Source of the DNA: Candidatus Omnitrophota bacterium
GTDB taxonomy: Bacteria > Omnitrophota > Koll11 > 1-14-0-20-64-10
Reading direction: 5' to 3'
NCBI GenBank assembly: GCA_023818695.1
Contig: JAMWCF010000001.1
Location: forward strand, 620,001 to 684,000
DNA: 64,000 nt
The translations under genes were made by a program, and so were the position numbers. Below are positions 15,645-24,446 of the stretch, one piece after another (position 1 is the stretch's first letter; every line of letters begins with the position of its first letter). The notes below the pieces were generated by a model. It saw nothing but the letters and a program-made list of their open reading frames with translations, was not told where the DNA came from and made no database searches.

Positions 15645-18600
15645 GATCCTGCCAGGAGCGCTTGGAGTTTCTCGATCAACTCCGCCATTTCCTGCCTGTG
15701 CTTCATCAGTAGTTCCGGATCCTTCGAATAGCTCCTGGGGGACTCCAGCAGATCGGGGTCGATTGCCAGGAGGGTCTTCGCCTCGTTCTCGAAGGCCGGG
15801 TTCGACCTGCCCTTTCTCTTCACCGCCTCTAGGGTTTCCTGAAGCCGGACGAGGTACTCGTAATCTTCGATCCCATCCCGAATCGCCTCCAAGCGGATGG
15901 AGGGAACCGGCCCATCCTCCCCCGGATAAAAGAGAAACCCGTTGCCGTTCTGGTCCCGCGCGAAGCTGGCCGGGTTCCGCGCGGGGTCCCCTTCCCAGAA
16001 GTTCACGCACCAGTAGAGAAGACCGGTGGCACCGGTCTTCCAGCAGATCCAGGGGAGGATCCGGGCCGCCATCGCTGGATAGTCGATGACCGGCGTCGGA
16101 TACGGGTGGCTGGGCGAGGAGGCGTAGATCCAGACCTCCTTGCCCTGCCTTTTGTACTCCTCCACCAGCTCGGTGGAGACGGAGGTGTTCCGCAAACAGA
16201 GGATGTCGGCATCTTTCAGCCATCGCCGGTATTTCGACGGGTGAGGCGCCTCATGCATCACCAGGAGATTGCGCAGGCCCGGATCGGCCCGGTGGATCGC
16301 TTCCATCACTTTTGCCGCCTGCGGGTCGCCGGGTTTCGGCTCGTCGTAAACATAGACGTACGCCTGGTCGATGGCTCCCAGCCGGCGCAGGGCGGCGGCG
16401 GCCCGACCGTACCAGGAGACGGCCTCCGCCAGCTCTCGGGAATCAGCCGGCCAGTTGTTGCCGAAATTCCCACCCCGCCGGCCGACGCCGAAGGCGGTCA
16501 AACCCATTCGCCTGTACTCCTCGAGCTCTTCTCCGAAAGAGGCGGCGGAAGGGTCCGCTCCCCAGACGGGGGAAATCCGGTACCGGAGCATCTCCCGGAA
16601 ATAAATTTCCTGCAGTTCATCCATCCGGCCGGCCCATTTTGAACCGTTTGGAACGAACTCCCGGTATGCTTTTTCCAGTCGAAACCGGTAGAAGTCAAAC
16701 GCGGTTTTCAGGTGCGGAAGGTCCGGCAGGTTGAAGTTCCAGATCCATACCCGGAGATCGACATTTTTCCTGTTGCCCGACTGGTCGGTCAAAGTCAGAG
16801 TTCCTCGGTACCGGCCGGGGACCGCGTTTTCAGGCGCCGTCAGCGTGACCCAGACCGGCTGGACTTTTCCGGCCGGCACTTCCACCCGGTCCGCCTTGAT
16901 CAAGGGATCAGGCCATTCTCCGACAAACTCCACCGGGTAGTACGGCGCGCTCGTCCTGACATACTCCACCTTCGACAGACCGATCCGGTCGCGGGAGATC
17001 ACCGCCCCGGAAAGCTCGTGCGCCAGGTCGCTTGTCTTCATGGCGATGGTTGCTCCCTTCTCGCCACCGATCAGGACAAGCTGAACCGATTCCGCCTCAC
17101 CGCCGGCCAGCGAAAGAAGCAGAGGGTTTCCCAGTTTGCCCGTAAACCGCTCCGGCTCCCGGAAAACCTTCATCGCGGCCGGGGCCCACCCGATGCGCCA
17201 ATCGGTCGGCTGTTCCGATTCTGGCTGTGGGACGATGGGAGTTTCCGACCTCGTTTTGGGGACCGGCGGCGGGGACAATTCCTCGTCGTTGTCATCTTCA
17301 CTCCTCTGCACGGCGGCAGGCGGCTTCACCGACGTGACAGCCACCTTGGCCGGCTCCGACTCCCGCGGCTCCAACCGAACCGCGTCCAGATAGAAAGATT
17401 CCTCGCTCCCCGGCCGCCACCTGAAGAGGGACAGCTCTTCGATCCGGCGCAGGTCCAGGTGGGCGGAGGCGTCCTGAAGGCGCATCGCCAGCGTGACCGG
17501 CGAAGAAGGAGGCAGGATCACCTCCTCCTTGTAAAGACGCCCCGCGGCATCCCCGATCTGAACAAACAACCGTTCCTGGGAGGAGTATGGGTTGTACAGG
17601 TCGATCGCCAGGAGGCGGAACCGGCTCCAATCTTTCAGGCCGGCGCTGAACTTCAGGAAGTCGGAAAGGATCAGTTTGGGGGATTGCCTGTCTTTGAAGG
17701 TGGCGATCGCTCCGAACTCCCCCTTTGTCCGGAAATTGTTTGTCCTGCGAAGGACGGCCCCCCGGCCGCGCCACCGGACCCGGCTCTCCGATTCCGTTTC
17801 GAAATCGGCCAAAATCAGACTTCCACCCGCCGCTGAAGAAAGAGAACCGAAACGACCTTTCTCGCCGGCGCCTGGGATCAACCTGAAATCCAGCCGCCCG
17901 ATTTCAGGCGGGGCCATCAACCGGTACGGCCTCTCCTTCCAACCGATCCCCCTGCTGATGTACAGAACCGTCTTTCCCTCCTGGATGCGGCCGGACATGT
18001 AAGGACCTCGATTCGCGTGATCGGAAAAGCGTCGGATCCAGCCGATGCCAATCTGCCCGCCGTGGGTGTGGCCGGCCAAAACCAGCGGGATACCGGCCTT
18101 CACGGCCTCCGGCATGATATCCGGCGAGTGGGCCAGCAGGATCACCGGCGCGCCGGTCGGGATCCCGCTGACCGCCTGGCTCAACCGATCCCGCCCCTCC
18201 ACCGGATCGTCCACGCCGGCCAGCCAGACGCCTGTATCCTCCAGCGCTGCCGACTCATTCCGCAGGACCCTCGCTCCAGCCGCGGCCAACCCTTCCGAGA
18301 ATGTCCCCGCCGGCAGGGCCGCGTTGTCGGTATTGCCGGGGACAACCCATATGCCGCCCAATGCCCGCAGCTGCTCGATCAGATCCAGCGCAACAGGCCA
18401 ACCCTCCGCCCGATTGACCAGATCGCCGGTGATGACGATCCAATCCGGGTTCAAAGCGTTGACCTGGCGAACCAGCTGTTGCTCGCGGAAGCCGAGCCGG
18501 TCGACATGCAGATCGGCCAAATGGACCAGGCGCCGGCCGTCCAGCGCCTGGGCCAGCAGCCCTCGCGTCAACTCCAGCCGGGTGACGGTCAGCCGGTTCG

Positions 18601-18679
18601 GCTCCACGACGCGGACATAGAAGAAAAGAAGCCCCGCCGCGATCACGCCGCCGGCCGCCAAACGCCATTTTGACTTCAC
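15641..18679 (-). CDS. Fusion: calcineurin-like phosphoesterase plus DUF4091-type glycosidase-like domain
   Basis: A single 1012-residue frame. Residues 7-24 form a membrane anchor. Residues about 50-270 are a metallophosphoesterase of the YkuE type: ADLHVDRLG (55), GDLVN (85), GNTDN (115), AHSPD (183) and GHTHGGQ (203). A beta-sandwich-like region (about 285-440) follows, then a Pro/Glu/Ser-rich linker (about 450-495). Residues about 500-1012 look like a DUF4091 glycoside-hydrolase-like barrel (YVYVYDEPKPGDP, then TGLLYWCVNFWEGDP and AIRDGIEDYEYL). I infer a membrane-tethered periplasmic enzyme that acts on a lipid-phosphate and on glycan. The start is GTG at 18679, overlapping the previous stop by four bases. 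Confidence 0.82.
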   Translation of the reverse strand: MKSKWRLAAGGVIAAGLLFFYVRVVEPNRLTVTRLELTRGLLAQALDGRRLVHLADLHVDRLGFREQQLVRQVNALNPDWIVITGDLVNRAEGWPVALDLIEQLRALGGIWVVPGNTDNAALPAGTFSEGLAAAGARVLRNESAALEDTGVWLAGVDDPVEGRDRLSQAVSGIPTGAPVILLAHSPDIMPEAVKAGIPLVLAGHTHGGQIGIGWIRRFSDHANRGPYMSGRIQEGKTVLYISRGIGWKERPYRLMAPPEIGRLDFRLIPGAGEKGRFGSLSSAAGGSLILADFETESESRVRWRGRGAVLRRTNNFRTKGEFGAIATFKDRQSPKLILSDFLKFSAGLKDWSRFRLLAIDLYNPYSSQERLFVQIGDAAGRLYKEEVILPPSSPVTLAMRLQDASAHLDLRRIEELSLFRWRPGSEESFYLDAVRLEPRESEPAKVAVTSVKPPAAVQRSEDDNDEELSPPPVPKTRSETPIVPQPESEQPTDWRIGWAPAAMKVFREPERFTGKLGNPLLLSLAGGEAESVQLVLIGGEKGATIAMKTSDLAHELSGAVISRDRIGLSKVEYVRTSAPYYPVEFVGEWPDPLIKADRVEVPAGKVQPVWVTLTAPENAVPGRYRGTLTLTDQSGNRKNVDLRVWIWNFNLPDLPHLKTAFDFYRFRLEKAYREFVPNGSKWAGRMDELQEIYFREMLRYRISPVWGADPSAASFGEELEEYRRMGLTAFGVGRRGGNFGNNWPADSRELAEAVSWYGRAAAALRRLGAIDQAYVYVYDEPKPGDPQAAKVMEAIHRADPGLRNLLVMHEAPHPSKYRRWLKDADILCLRNTSVSTELVEEYKRQGKEVWIYASSPSHPYPTPVIDYPAMAARILPWICWKTGATGLLYWCVNFWEGDPARNPASFARDQNGNGFLFYPGEDGPVPSIRLEAIRDGIEDYEYLVRLQETLEAVKRKGRSNPAFENEAKTLLAIDPDLLESPRSYSKDPELLMKHRQEMAELIEKLQALLAGS

Positions 18680-19779
18680 AGGTGAAGCTCCTCATAAACC
18701 AGCAGGGTCTGCTGAACCATCCGCTGAAGCGTGAACTCCTCTTCGACCCTGCGGCGGGCCCGCTCCCCCATCCGGCGTCGCAGAGCCGGATCGGCGATGA
18801 GACGCTGGATGGCCGCCGCCAGTTTCTGCGGTTTCTTCGGCGGCACAAGCAGGCCGGTCTCCTCCGGAACCACCAGCTCCGGGTTGCCGCCGACCGCCGT
18901 GGCCACCACCGGCTTTCCAGCCGCCATCGCCTCCAAGATCACGTTGGAACACCCCTCATAAACGGAGCTGACTGCTAAAAGGTCCAGGGCGCCGTAGAGA
19001 CCGGCCAATTCCTGCCGGCTCTGGAAGAACCGGACCGACTTTTGGATTCCCAGATCGACGGCGAGCTTTTCCAGCCGCTCCTTCCGGTCGCCGTCACCGA
19101 CGATCAAAAAGAGTGCCTCCGGAGCGTTCCGGAGAACCAAAGAGGCGGCTTGCAGGAAGGTCTCATGGTCTTTCACCGGTGCCAGCCGGCCGACAATGCC
19201 AATGAGAGGAACATCCGCTTGGACTTGAATTTCCCGACGGAACGACCCGTTGGCGCCGCAGGGACTGAAAAGCGCTGGATCCAGCCCGTTATAAATCACC
19301 GAGATCTTCTGCGAGCCGACACCCTCTCTGCTTCGCAGGACATCCCCCACCGCCCTGGCGTTGACGATGAACCGGTCGGTCCATCGCTTTAGGAACCGGT
19401 CCGCCCAAACGTAATGGAGCGGCTTGTCCGGTTCCACCGATCGAACGGTGCTCACGATATGAGGGACCCCCGCCCTCCTGGCGGCCAACCGGCCGTAAAG
19501 ATCGGCGGTGAAAAGCCAGGTCTGGACGATCTGCGGTCTTGACTGCGCCAGCGCCTGCTTCACGCGGCGATACGTCCCCCACGACCAGGTCCCCTCATGG
19601 GGAATCAAGGTCAGCGGAACTCCCATCTGTTGGACGGCCTGGACATAGGACGCCTTCTTTTCGGAGAGGGCGATCACCTCCGTCTCATGGCCCATGGCTT
19701 GCAGACCTTTTAGAAGCTCCACCAGCTGACGCTGGGCCCCGCCCAACCCAAGGTCATCGATCACGTGAACGATTTTCAC
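18676..19779 (-). CDS. Family 4 glycosyltransferase
   Basis: The 367-residue GT-B enzyme opens with the GT4 glycine loop (HVIDDLGLGGAQRQL) and has the donor-binding half with IVGRLAPVKDHETFL, LFLIVGDGDRKERL and the E-x7-E motif in SVYEGCSNVILEAMAAGKPVVAT. It should add one sugar to the EPS repeat, retaining the anomeric configuration. The start is GTG at 19779 with a four-base overlap with the preceding stop. Confidence 0.92.
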   Translation of the reverse strand: MKIVHVIDDLGLGGAQRQLVELLKGLQAMGHETEVIALSEKKASYVQAVQQMGVPLTLIPHEGTWSWGTYRRVKQALAQSRPQIVQTWLFTADLYGRLAARRAGVPHIVSTVRSVEPDKPLHYVWADRFLKRWTDRFIVNARAVGDVLRSREGVGSQKISVIYNGLDPALFSPCGANGSFRREIQVQADVPLIGIVGRLAPVKDHETFLQAASLVLRNAPEALFLIVGDGDRKERLEKLAVDLGIQKSVRFFQSRQELAGLYGALDLLAVSSVYEGCSNVILEAMAAGKPVVATAVGGNPELVVPEETGLLVPPKKPQKLAAAIQRLIADPALRRRMGERARRRVEEEFTLQRMVQQTLLVYEELHL

Positions 19780-21086
19780 GGCGTCCCCAGCAAAAATTCT
19801 TTTTCCCTGTTTTCATCCAACGTGAAGGCAACCGGCCCATCGCTGCCTTTGATACGGACGGTCACGGAAGCACCCGCCTGCGCCAGGAAGCGGACCCGGA
19901 TCTTTCCATCGGCAACACCCAATGTCTCGAATGGGACATCGGCAATCAGGTACCGGTTCACGTAGGGGGGAATGACGAAATCCCGGTACTGATGTGGGTT
20001 TCCATCCAAACCGGCTTCCGCCGCCTTGGCGATGTTGTACGCTTCCCGGGCGGTGACGTAATGCAGGACGTAATTCTTCCCGTCGTTGTATTTCTTCTCA
20101 AGATAGCTGTGCATCCTGTCGGCCCAGCCGCCGAGAACCGCCTCATGGTCCTTCGCCAGCGCGCCGTGCGTGAAGACCTTCACGAAGACCCACTCGGGAC
20201 GTCCTTTCACGTGAACGCCGGTCCGCACCCAGGCATCGATCCGCTCCGGCGTCGGCTGATATTCCATCGTCACGTCTCCGTGGTCGTACTCCGGACGGAT
20301 CCCTTTCCAGCGAACTACCGACGGCCCCTCGAAGATCAGCAGGTCGCCGGCGGCGGTCCCTCCCACCCGCATCTCGGTACCGGAATCGTACGACTTCGGT
20401 TTGGCCGGATCATCATGCGCATAGAAGAGTCGGTTGACGGTCCTCGGATGCATCTTTCCCCAGGAGGGGTGAGTGAAATCGGCGTAACAGCCGACCTGCT
20501 TGAGCAGGATCAGCTCGTTGTTGACCCCGCATGCCCCCTGCCTGGAATTGTCCAGAGCCCACAGCCCATGGATGAACCCGAAAGCGGTTTTCGGTTCCGG
20601 CTCCGCCGTGACAAAAGAGCCGGATTCTTTGGACAGAGTGATCGCGTGGCCGATCTTTTCCAGGAAGCTCTTCTCGTCGTCCGCCCAGTGGTGCAGGTGC
20701 AGTTCCACCTCCCCATAGCCGTCAAAACTCAAGGAGGCCAGTTGTCTCAAGAAAGATCGCTTCTGGGCGTCGTCCGATTGAGCAAAAAACCAGAACCAGC
20801 TGTGCTGCGGCCTCCTGCCGTCGGCGTCCTGGTGGGCGTCCGCCATGCGGGGATAAGCATCGAGCCACCGGTCCATGGTCTGCTGGTCGTGCGGCTCGAA
20901 ATGGTCCACGAAAGTGAACATCACATGGGTCGGCCCCTGCACCGCCTCCGCAGGCCGGCCAGCCGGCAGCTGGTCGGCCACATAACTCCACAGCCAGGGA
21001 TAACGGTTGTCAGCAACCACCGCCGCCGCGACCAGCGCCGCAACGGCCGCAATGGCCGCAAATCTTTTCATGTCCGGGCGATTCAT
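19776..21086 (-). CDS. Secreted/anchored polysaccharide-deacetylase-like protein, function unclear
   Basis: The ATG at 21086 overlaps the polymerase stop by four bases (ATGA) and gives 436 residues; the longer frame reaching 21482 is a shadow. An N-terminal membrane helix (FAAIAAVAALVAAAVVA) is followed by a domain with VMFTFVDHFEP, a Trp/Phe-rich HSWFWFFAQ segment, VELHLHHW and VGCYADFTHPSWGKMHP, which together suggest a NodB-like metal site without the standard SHxxxH. The C-terminus is a small beta domain. It may modify or cut the glycan in the periplasm. It is conserved-looking but I cannot name its family with certainty. Confidence 0.62.
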   Translation of the reverse strand: MNRPDMKRFAAIAAVAALVAAAVVADNRYPWLWSYVADQLPAGRPAEAVQGPTHVMFTFVDHFEPHDQQTMDRWLDAYPRMADAHQDADGRRPQHSWFWFFAQSDDAQKRSFLRQLASLSFDGYGEVELHLHHWADDEKSFLEKIGHAITLSKESGSFVTAEPEPKTAFGFIHGLWALDNSRQGACGVNNELILLKQVGCYADFTHPSWGKMHPRTVNRLFYAHDDPAKPKSYDSGTEMRVGGTAAGDLLIFEGPSVVRWKGIRPEYDHGDVTMEYQPTPERIDAWVRTGVHVKGRPEWVFVKVFTHGALAKDHEAVLGGWADRMHSYLEKKYNDGKNYVLHYVTAREAYNIAKAAEAGLDGNPHQYRDFVIPPYVNRYLIADVPFETLGVADGKIRVRFLAQAGASVTVRIKGSDGPVAFTLDENREKEFLLGTP

Positions 21087-22540
21087 TCCGACCTCTCCCT
21101 CCATCCAGCGTACTCTGCCGCCGTCATCGGGCGGCGCTGCTCCAGCACCCATAGTTTCGCCACCACGCCGGCGAGCATCCAGAAATAGCCGGAAATCTCC
21201 TGGAATCCAAAACAATGGCTGAACAGGTTGGCCACCGTCATGCCCACAACGCCGGCGGCGAACCCGAGCGCGATCCCATTCACCTGCCGGTCCGCCGTCC
21301 TCTGATAGAGCCTGACCGCCTGGTCCACAGCCAAGCAGAGGATCAGAAAGAACAGCAGAGCCGCCGGGATCCCCTGCTCCGCGGCGATCATCAGGAAAGC
21401 GTTGTGGGCGTTGTCGAACTCCATCCGTCCGCTGCTGTAATCGGCGAAAAAGCCGGCGAAGGCCCCAAAACCGACCCCCCACCAGGGGTGGTCCTGGATG
21501 ATCCGCACCGACGTGTCCCAGATCTCGAAACGGTCGGAGGCACTGGCTTCCAGAAGGCGGGTCAGATCCAGCGAAGCGGCTGCCTCCTTCGGGGCGTTTT
21601 TCGCCACGGTCATCTCCAGCCGGTACCGGATGCCGCCGGGTAAAAAAGCCGGATTCATCAAAAGGAACAGCCCCGTCGCGACCGCCAGGACAAACAGACC
21701 CTTATGCCGAAACCAAGCGGCCGCCAGTACACCCGCGGCGAAAGCCAGGTACCCTCCCCTGGAGAAGGTCACCATCAACCCCCGCAGGGAGAAAAGGAAC
21801 GGAATCGCCAGAAACCAGTAGGAACGTCGCCTGGGATCGGCCAGGAAGAGGGCCGGAAAGAAAAACATGTAGGAAACGAAGAAGGCCCCCAGCCGGTTCG
21901 GCTCATCCGCGATTCCCCAGACCCGCGATGACTCGAAGCTGTCTCCACCCGATCCGACATATTCCCATGTCGCCATCATCCCGACCATGAAAACCGCCCC
22001 CAGAATGACGCTGATGAGGGTCTTGGCGCTCCTGGCGTCCCGTACGGTCCAAAAAACCAGGAAGAAGAAACCGATCTGCATCAGCCAGCCGGCCAGCTCG
22101 GACGAACGGGACCAGAAATACCACTCCCCATAAAGGAAGGAAGCCCTGAAGAGGGAAAAAACCGACAAACCGGCGAAGAGGGCGACGGCCCCGCCCAGCG
22201 GCGTCCAGGAGAAAAACCGGGCATCCATCCGTCTGCCGGCCAGAGCCAGCGCGAGCACGGCGCCAGCCAGCAAGCCGGTCAGCAGGATGTTCGGCGTCTC
22301 CGCCGGGTCGGAAACCAGCCGGCCAAACGGCAGGTAAGCCGCCAGAAGGTACAGAGACATCTCCGGCGAATCTTTCGTCCACCAAGCGAACGCCGCGAAA
22401 GCAACGGCCAGCAGGAGGAACGGCACGGAGACCTCCTTCATGAACAGGACGGCGAACCCGCCCACCGCCAATGCCGGGAGCCAGATCCTCTCGTCCAGTT
22501 CAGGAACCCATCTTTTCACGGCGGCCGAAATCGAATTCAT
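21083..22540 (-). CDS. O-antigen ligase/Wzy-like EPS polymerase (copy 1)
   Basis: The 485-residue protein has about ten membrane helices and a large loop before the end, the WaaL/Wzy topology. Landmarks are VTFSRGGYLAF, DHPWWGVGFGAF and FDNAHNAFLMIAAEQGIPAALLFF, which contains the His of the family active site. It should polymerise or ligate lipid-linked glycan at the periplasmic face. I use the ATG at 22540 (ATGA overlap) over an ATG nine bases earlier. It is a clear paralogue of the gene at 25648. Confidence 0.86.
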   Translation of the reverse strand: MNSISAAVKRWVPELDERIWLPALAVGGFAVLFMKEVSVPFLLLAVAFAAFAWWTKDSPEMSLYLLAAYLPFGRLVSDPAETPNILLTGLLAGAVLALALAGRRMDARFFSWTPLGGAVALFAGLSVFSLFRASFLYGEWYFWSRSSELAGWLMQIGFFFLVFWTVRDARSAKTLISVILGAVFMVGMMATWEYVGSGGDSFESSRVWGIADEPNRLGAFFVSYMFFFPALFLADPRRRSYWFLAIPFLFSLRGLMVTFSRGGYLAFAAGVLAAAWFRHKGLFVLAVATGLFLLMNPAFLPGGIRYRLEMTVAKNAPKEAAASLDLTRLLEASASDRFEIWDTSVRIIQDHPWWGVGFGAFAGFFADYSSGRMEFDNAHNAFLMIAAEQGIPAALLFFLILCLAVDQAVRLYQRTADRQVNGIALGFAAGVVGMTVANLFSHCFGFQEISGYFWMLAGVVAKLWVLEQRRPMTAAEYAGWRERSE

Positions 22541-23652
22541 CGGTACCACGCCCTCTTTCGGGAAATCTCTTCCTTATAGACATCCTCCACCTGGTCCGCC
22601 ATCTGCTCCAGGGAAAAGCGCTCCTGCACCGTCCTTCTGGCCGCTTCCGCCACGGAGTGCTGCTGATCCAGCCGTCCAAGCAGATCGACCATCTTCTCGG
22701 CCAAACCGTCCGGGTTGCCGGCCTCCACCAGGTAGCCGTCCTCGCCGTCCGAGATCACCTGCTTCAGGTCCCCCACATCCGTCGCCACGACCGGAAGCCC
22801 CATCGCCATCGCCTCCAATACGGCTAAAGGCAACCCTTCCCTCCTGGAGGGCTGAACATACAGGTCGGCCCCGGTCAGCCATCGGTTGACGTCATCCCGC
22901 ATGCCGGTGAGAGTCACCGCTCCGTTCAAGCCCAGCCGGTCCTGCAACTTGACCAGGTTCTGCTTTTCGGGGCCGTCCCCGACGATAACCAGCCGGGCCC
23001 GGGGCTCCTGCCGCAGGACAACCGAGAAGGCCTTCAAAAGGTCATCATGCCCCTTCTCGGAGGAAAGGCGACCCACCGACACGACCACCTTGTCCTGGGG
23101 CTTCCAGCCCATCTGCCTGCGCAAAAATTCCCGGTCCTCCGGGCTGTAATCGCAGACAATGCCGTTGGTGATAAAAGCGCACTTGGAAGGGGGAATCCCT
23201 GTCTTCTTCTGGTATCCCTCCATCACTTCCCGTGAGGCGAACATCACCAGGTCGGTTATGTGGGTGAAGATCCGGTCGAGGACAAAGTGGATCTCTTTTC
23301 GCCACGGCTGCATCCCGTGCTCGTGGGCGATCACCACCGGTACCCCCGCCAGCCGCCCGGCGAGCCGTCCCCAGACGTTGGCGCCCCAGAGGTGGGTGTG
23401 CACGACCTCGATTTTTCGGGAGCGCATCTCCTTCTGAAGACGCCAGACCAACCCCACATCCACCTTCCACCGCTTCTTCAGGGAGATCACCGGGATGCCG
23501 AGCATCTCCATTTTATCGGCGAAAACACCGGCTTCGTTCAGGGTGAAGACCGTCACCTCATGGCGGCGCTTCACCATCTCGCCGGCGAGCCGCATCAGCA
23601 CCTGCTCCGCCCCGCCGAGCCCCAAAGACCAGATCACATAAGCGATACGCAT
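22537..23652 (-). CDS. Family 4 glycosyltransferase
   Basis: A 371-residue GT-B enzyme with IWSLGLGGAEQVLMRLAGEM at the acceptor half, VSVGRLSSEKGHDDLLKAF and LVIVGDGPEKQNL at the donor half, and the motif PSRREGLPLAVLEAMAMGLPVVATD. The ATG at 23652 shares one base with the preceding stop; a GTG at 23655 would give a four-base overlap instead. It makes one glycosidic bond of the EPS repeat. Confidence 0.92.
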   Translation of the reverse strand: MRIAYVIWSLGLGGAEQVLMRLAGEMVKRRHEVTVFTLNEAGVFADKMEMLGIPVISLKKRWKVDVGLVWRLQKEMRSRKIEVVHTHLWGANVWGRLAGRLAGVPVVIAHEHGMQPWRKEIHFVLDRIFTHITDLVMFASREVMEGYQKKTGIPPSKCAFITNGIVCDYSPEDREFLRRQMGWKPQDKVVVSVGRLSSEKGHDDLLKAFSVVLRQEPRARLVIVGDGPEKQNLVKLQDRLGLNGAVTLTGMRDDVNRWLTGADLYVQPSRREGLPLAVLEAMAMGLPVVATDVGDLKQVISDGEDGYLVEAGNPDGLAEKMVDLLGRLDQQHSVAEAARRTVQERFSLEQMADQVEDVYKEEISRKRAWYR

Positions 23653-24446
23653 CACGTGTGGTTCACTCTCTGAACCGCCGCATGCATCCAGTCGTAAGCG
23701 CCGGCCAGCTTCTTCTCGAAATCGCGCAGGGAATCAAAAGCACTGACCTCCGTGCGGCTGATGGCGAACGGGTCCATCCCCTGTTTGACAGCGCCGGGCT
23801 TCACCGTGAAGGCACCGGCGTAACCGGTTTTTTCGACGAGCTGTCTGATCTCATCGTTGTAATAGCCAGCTGGGTAGCAGAAGTAATCGACCGGCCTTTC
23901 CAGCCCCTCCTCCAGAATCTCTTTGCACCCCCGAATCTCCCAGTCCCACTCTGAAGCGGGGATCTTCGTCAGCTTCCGGTGGGTCACGGAGTGTCCCCCG
24001 ATCTCCTGGCCGGCATCAAGCATCCGCCGCATCTGCTCCCAGGTCATCGGCCGGTCGGCCTCCGGGCGACCGGCCTGGCCGGACTGGATGAACTCCGTCG
24101 GCACGAAGAAACAGGCAGTGAATCCCCAGCGTTTCAGCTCTGGAAAAGCATAAAGGTAGTTGTCCTCGAAGCCGTCGTCGAAAGTGATGGCGACCCTGCG
24201 TCCGGAAACACCGTTGCCGCCCCGAATCCATTTTGTCACCTGGCTCATGGTCAGCCCCCGGTAGCCGGCCTCATGCAGGAATTGCATCTGCTCGGCAAAC
24301 CGCTTCACCGGCACGCAGAGGCGGTCCTCCGGATGGGCGTCGGTCACCCGGTGGTAGGTGAGCACCCGGATCCCGCCGCCGCCGCCAACCAGCCGAATGG
24401 CACCGTAGGCCACTTCACTCAATATGTCCCGCAGCAATCCTTTCAC
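23652..24446 (-). CDS. Polysaccharide deacetylase (NodB-type)
   Basis: From the GTG at 24446 (GGAG five bases before it) the product has 264 residues. Motifs are LTYHRVTDAHPED near the N-terminus, VAITFDDGFEDN (catalytic Asp pair), GQEIGGHSVTHRKLTKI (HxxxH metal ligands, with Gly where Ser is common) and YFCYPAGYYND. There is no clear signal peptide. It is the second NodB enzyme of the operon and overlaps the next glycosyltransferase gene by 32 bases. Confidence 0.88.
   Translation of the reverse strand: MKGLLRDILSEVAYGAIRLVGGGGGIRVLTYHRVTDAHPEDRLCVPVKRFAEQMQFLHEAGYRGLTMSQVTKWIRGGNGVSGRRVAITFDDGFEDNYLYAFPELKRWGFTACFFVPTEFIQSGQAGRPEADRPMTWEQMRRMLDAGQEIGGHSVTHRKLTKIPASEWDWEIRGCKEILEEGLERPVDYFCYPAGYYNDEIRQLVEKTGYAGAFTVKPGAVKQGMDPFAISRTEVSAFDSLRDFEKKLAGAYDWMHAAVQRVNHT

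Noticed and set aside
19539..21188. 549-codon plus-strand open frame
   Set aside because: Antisense shadow of the deacetylase-like and GT4 genes; its product is Pro/Arg/His-rich with no recognisable domain.
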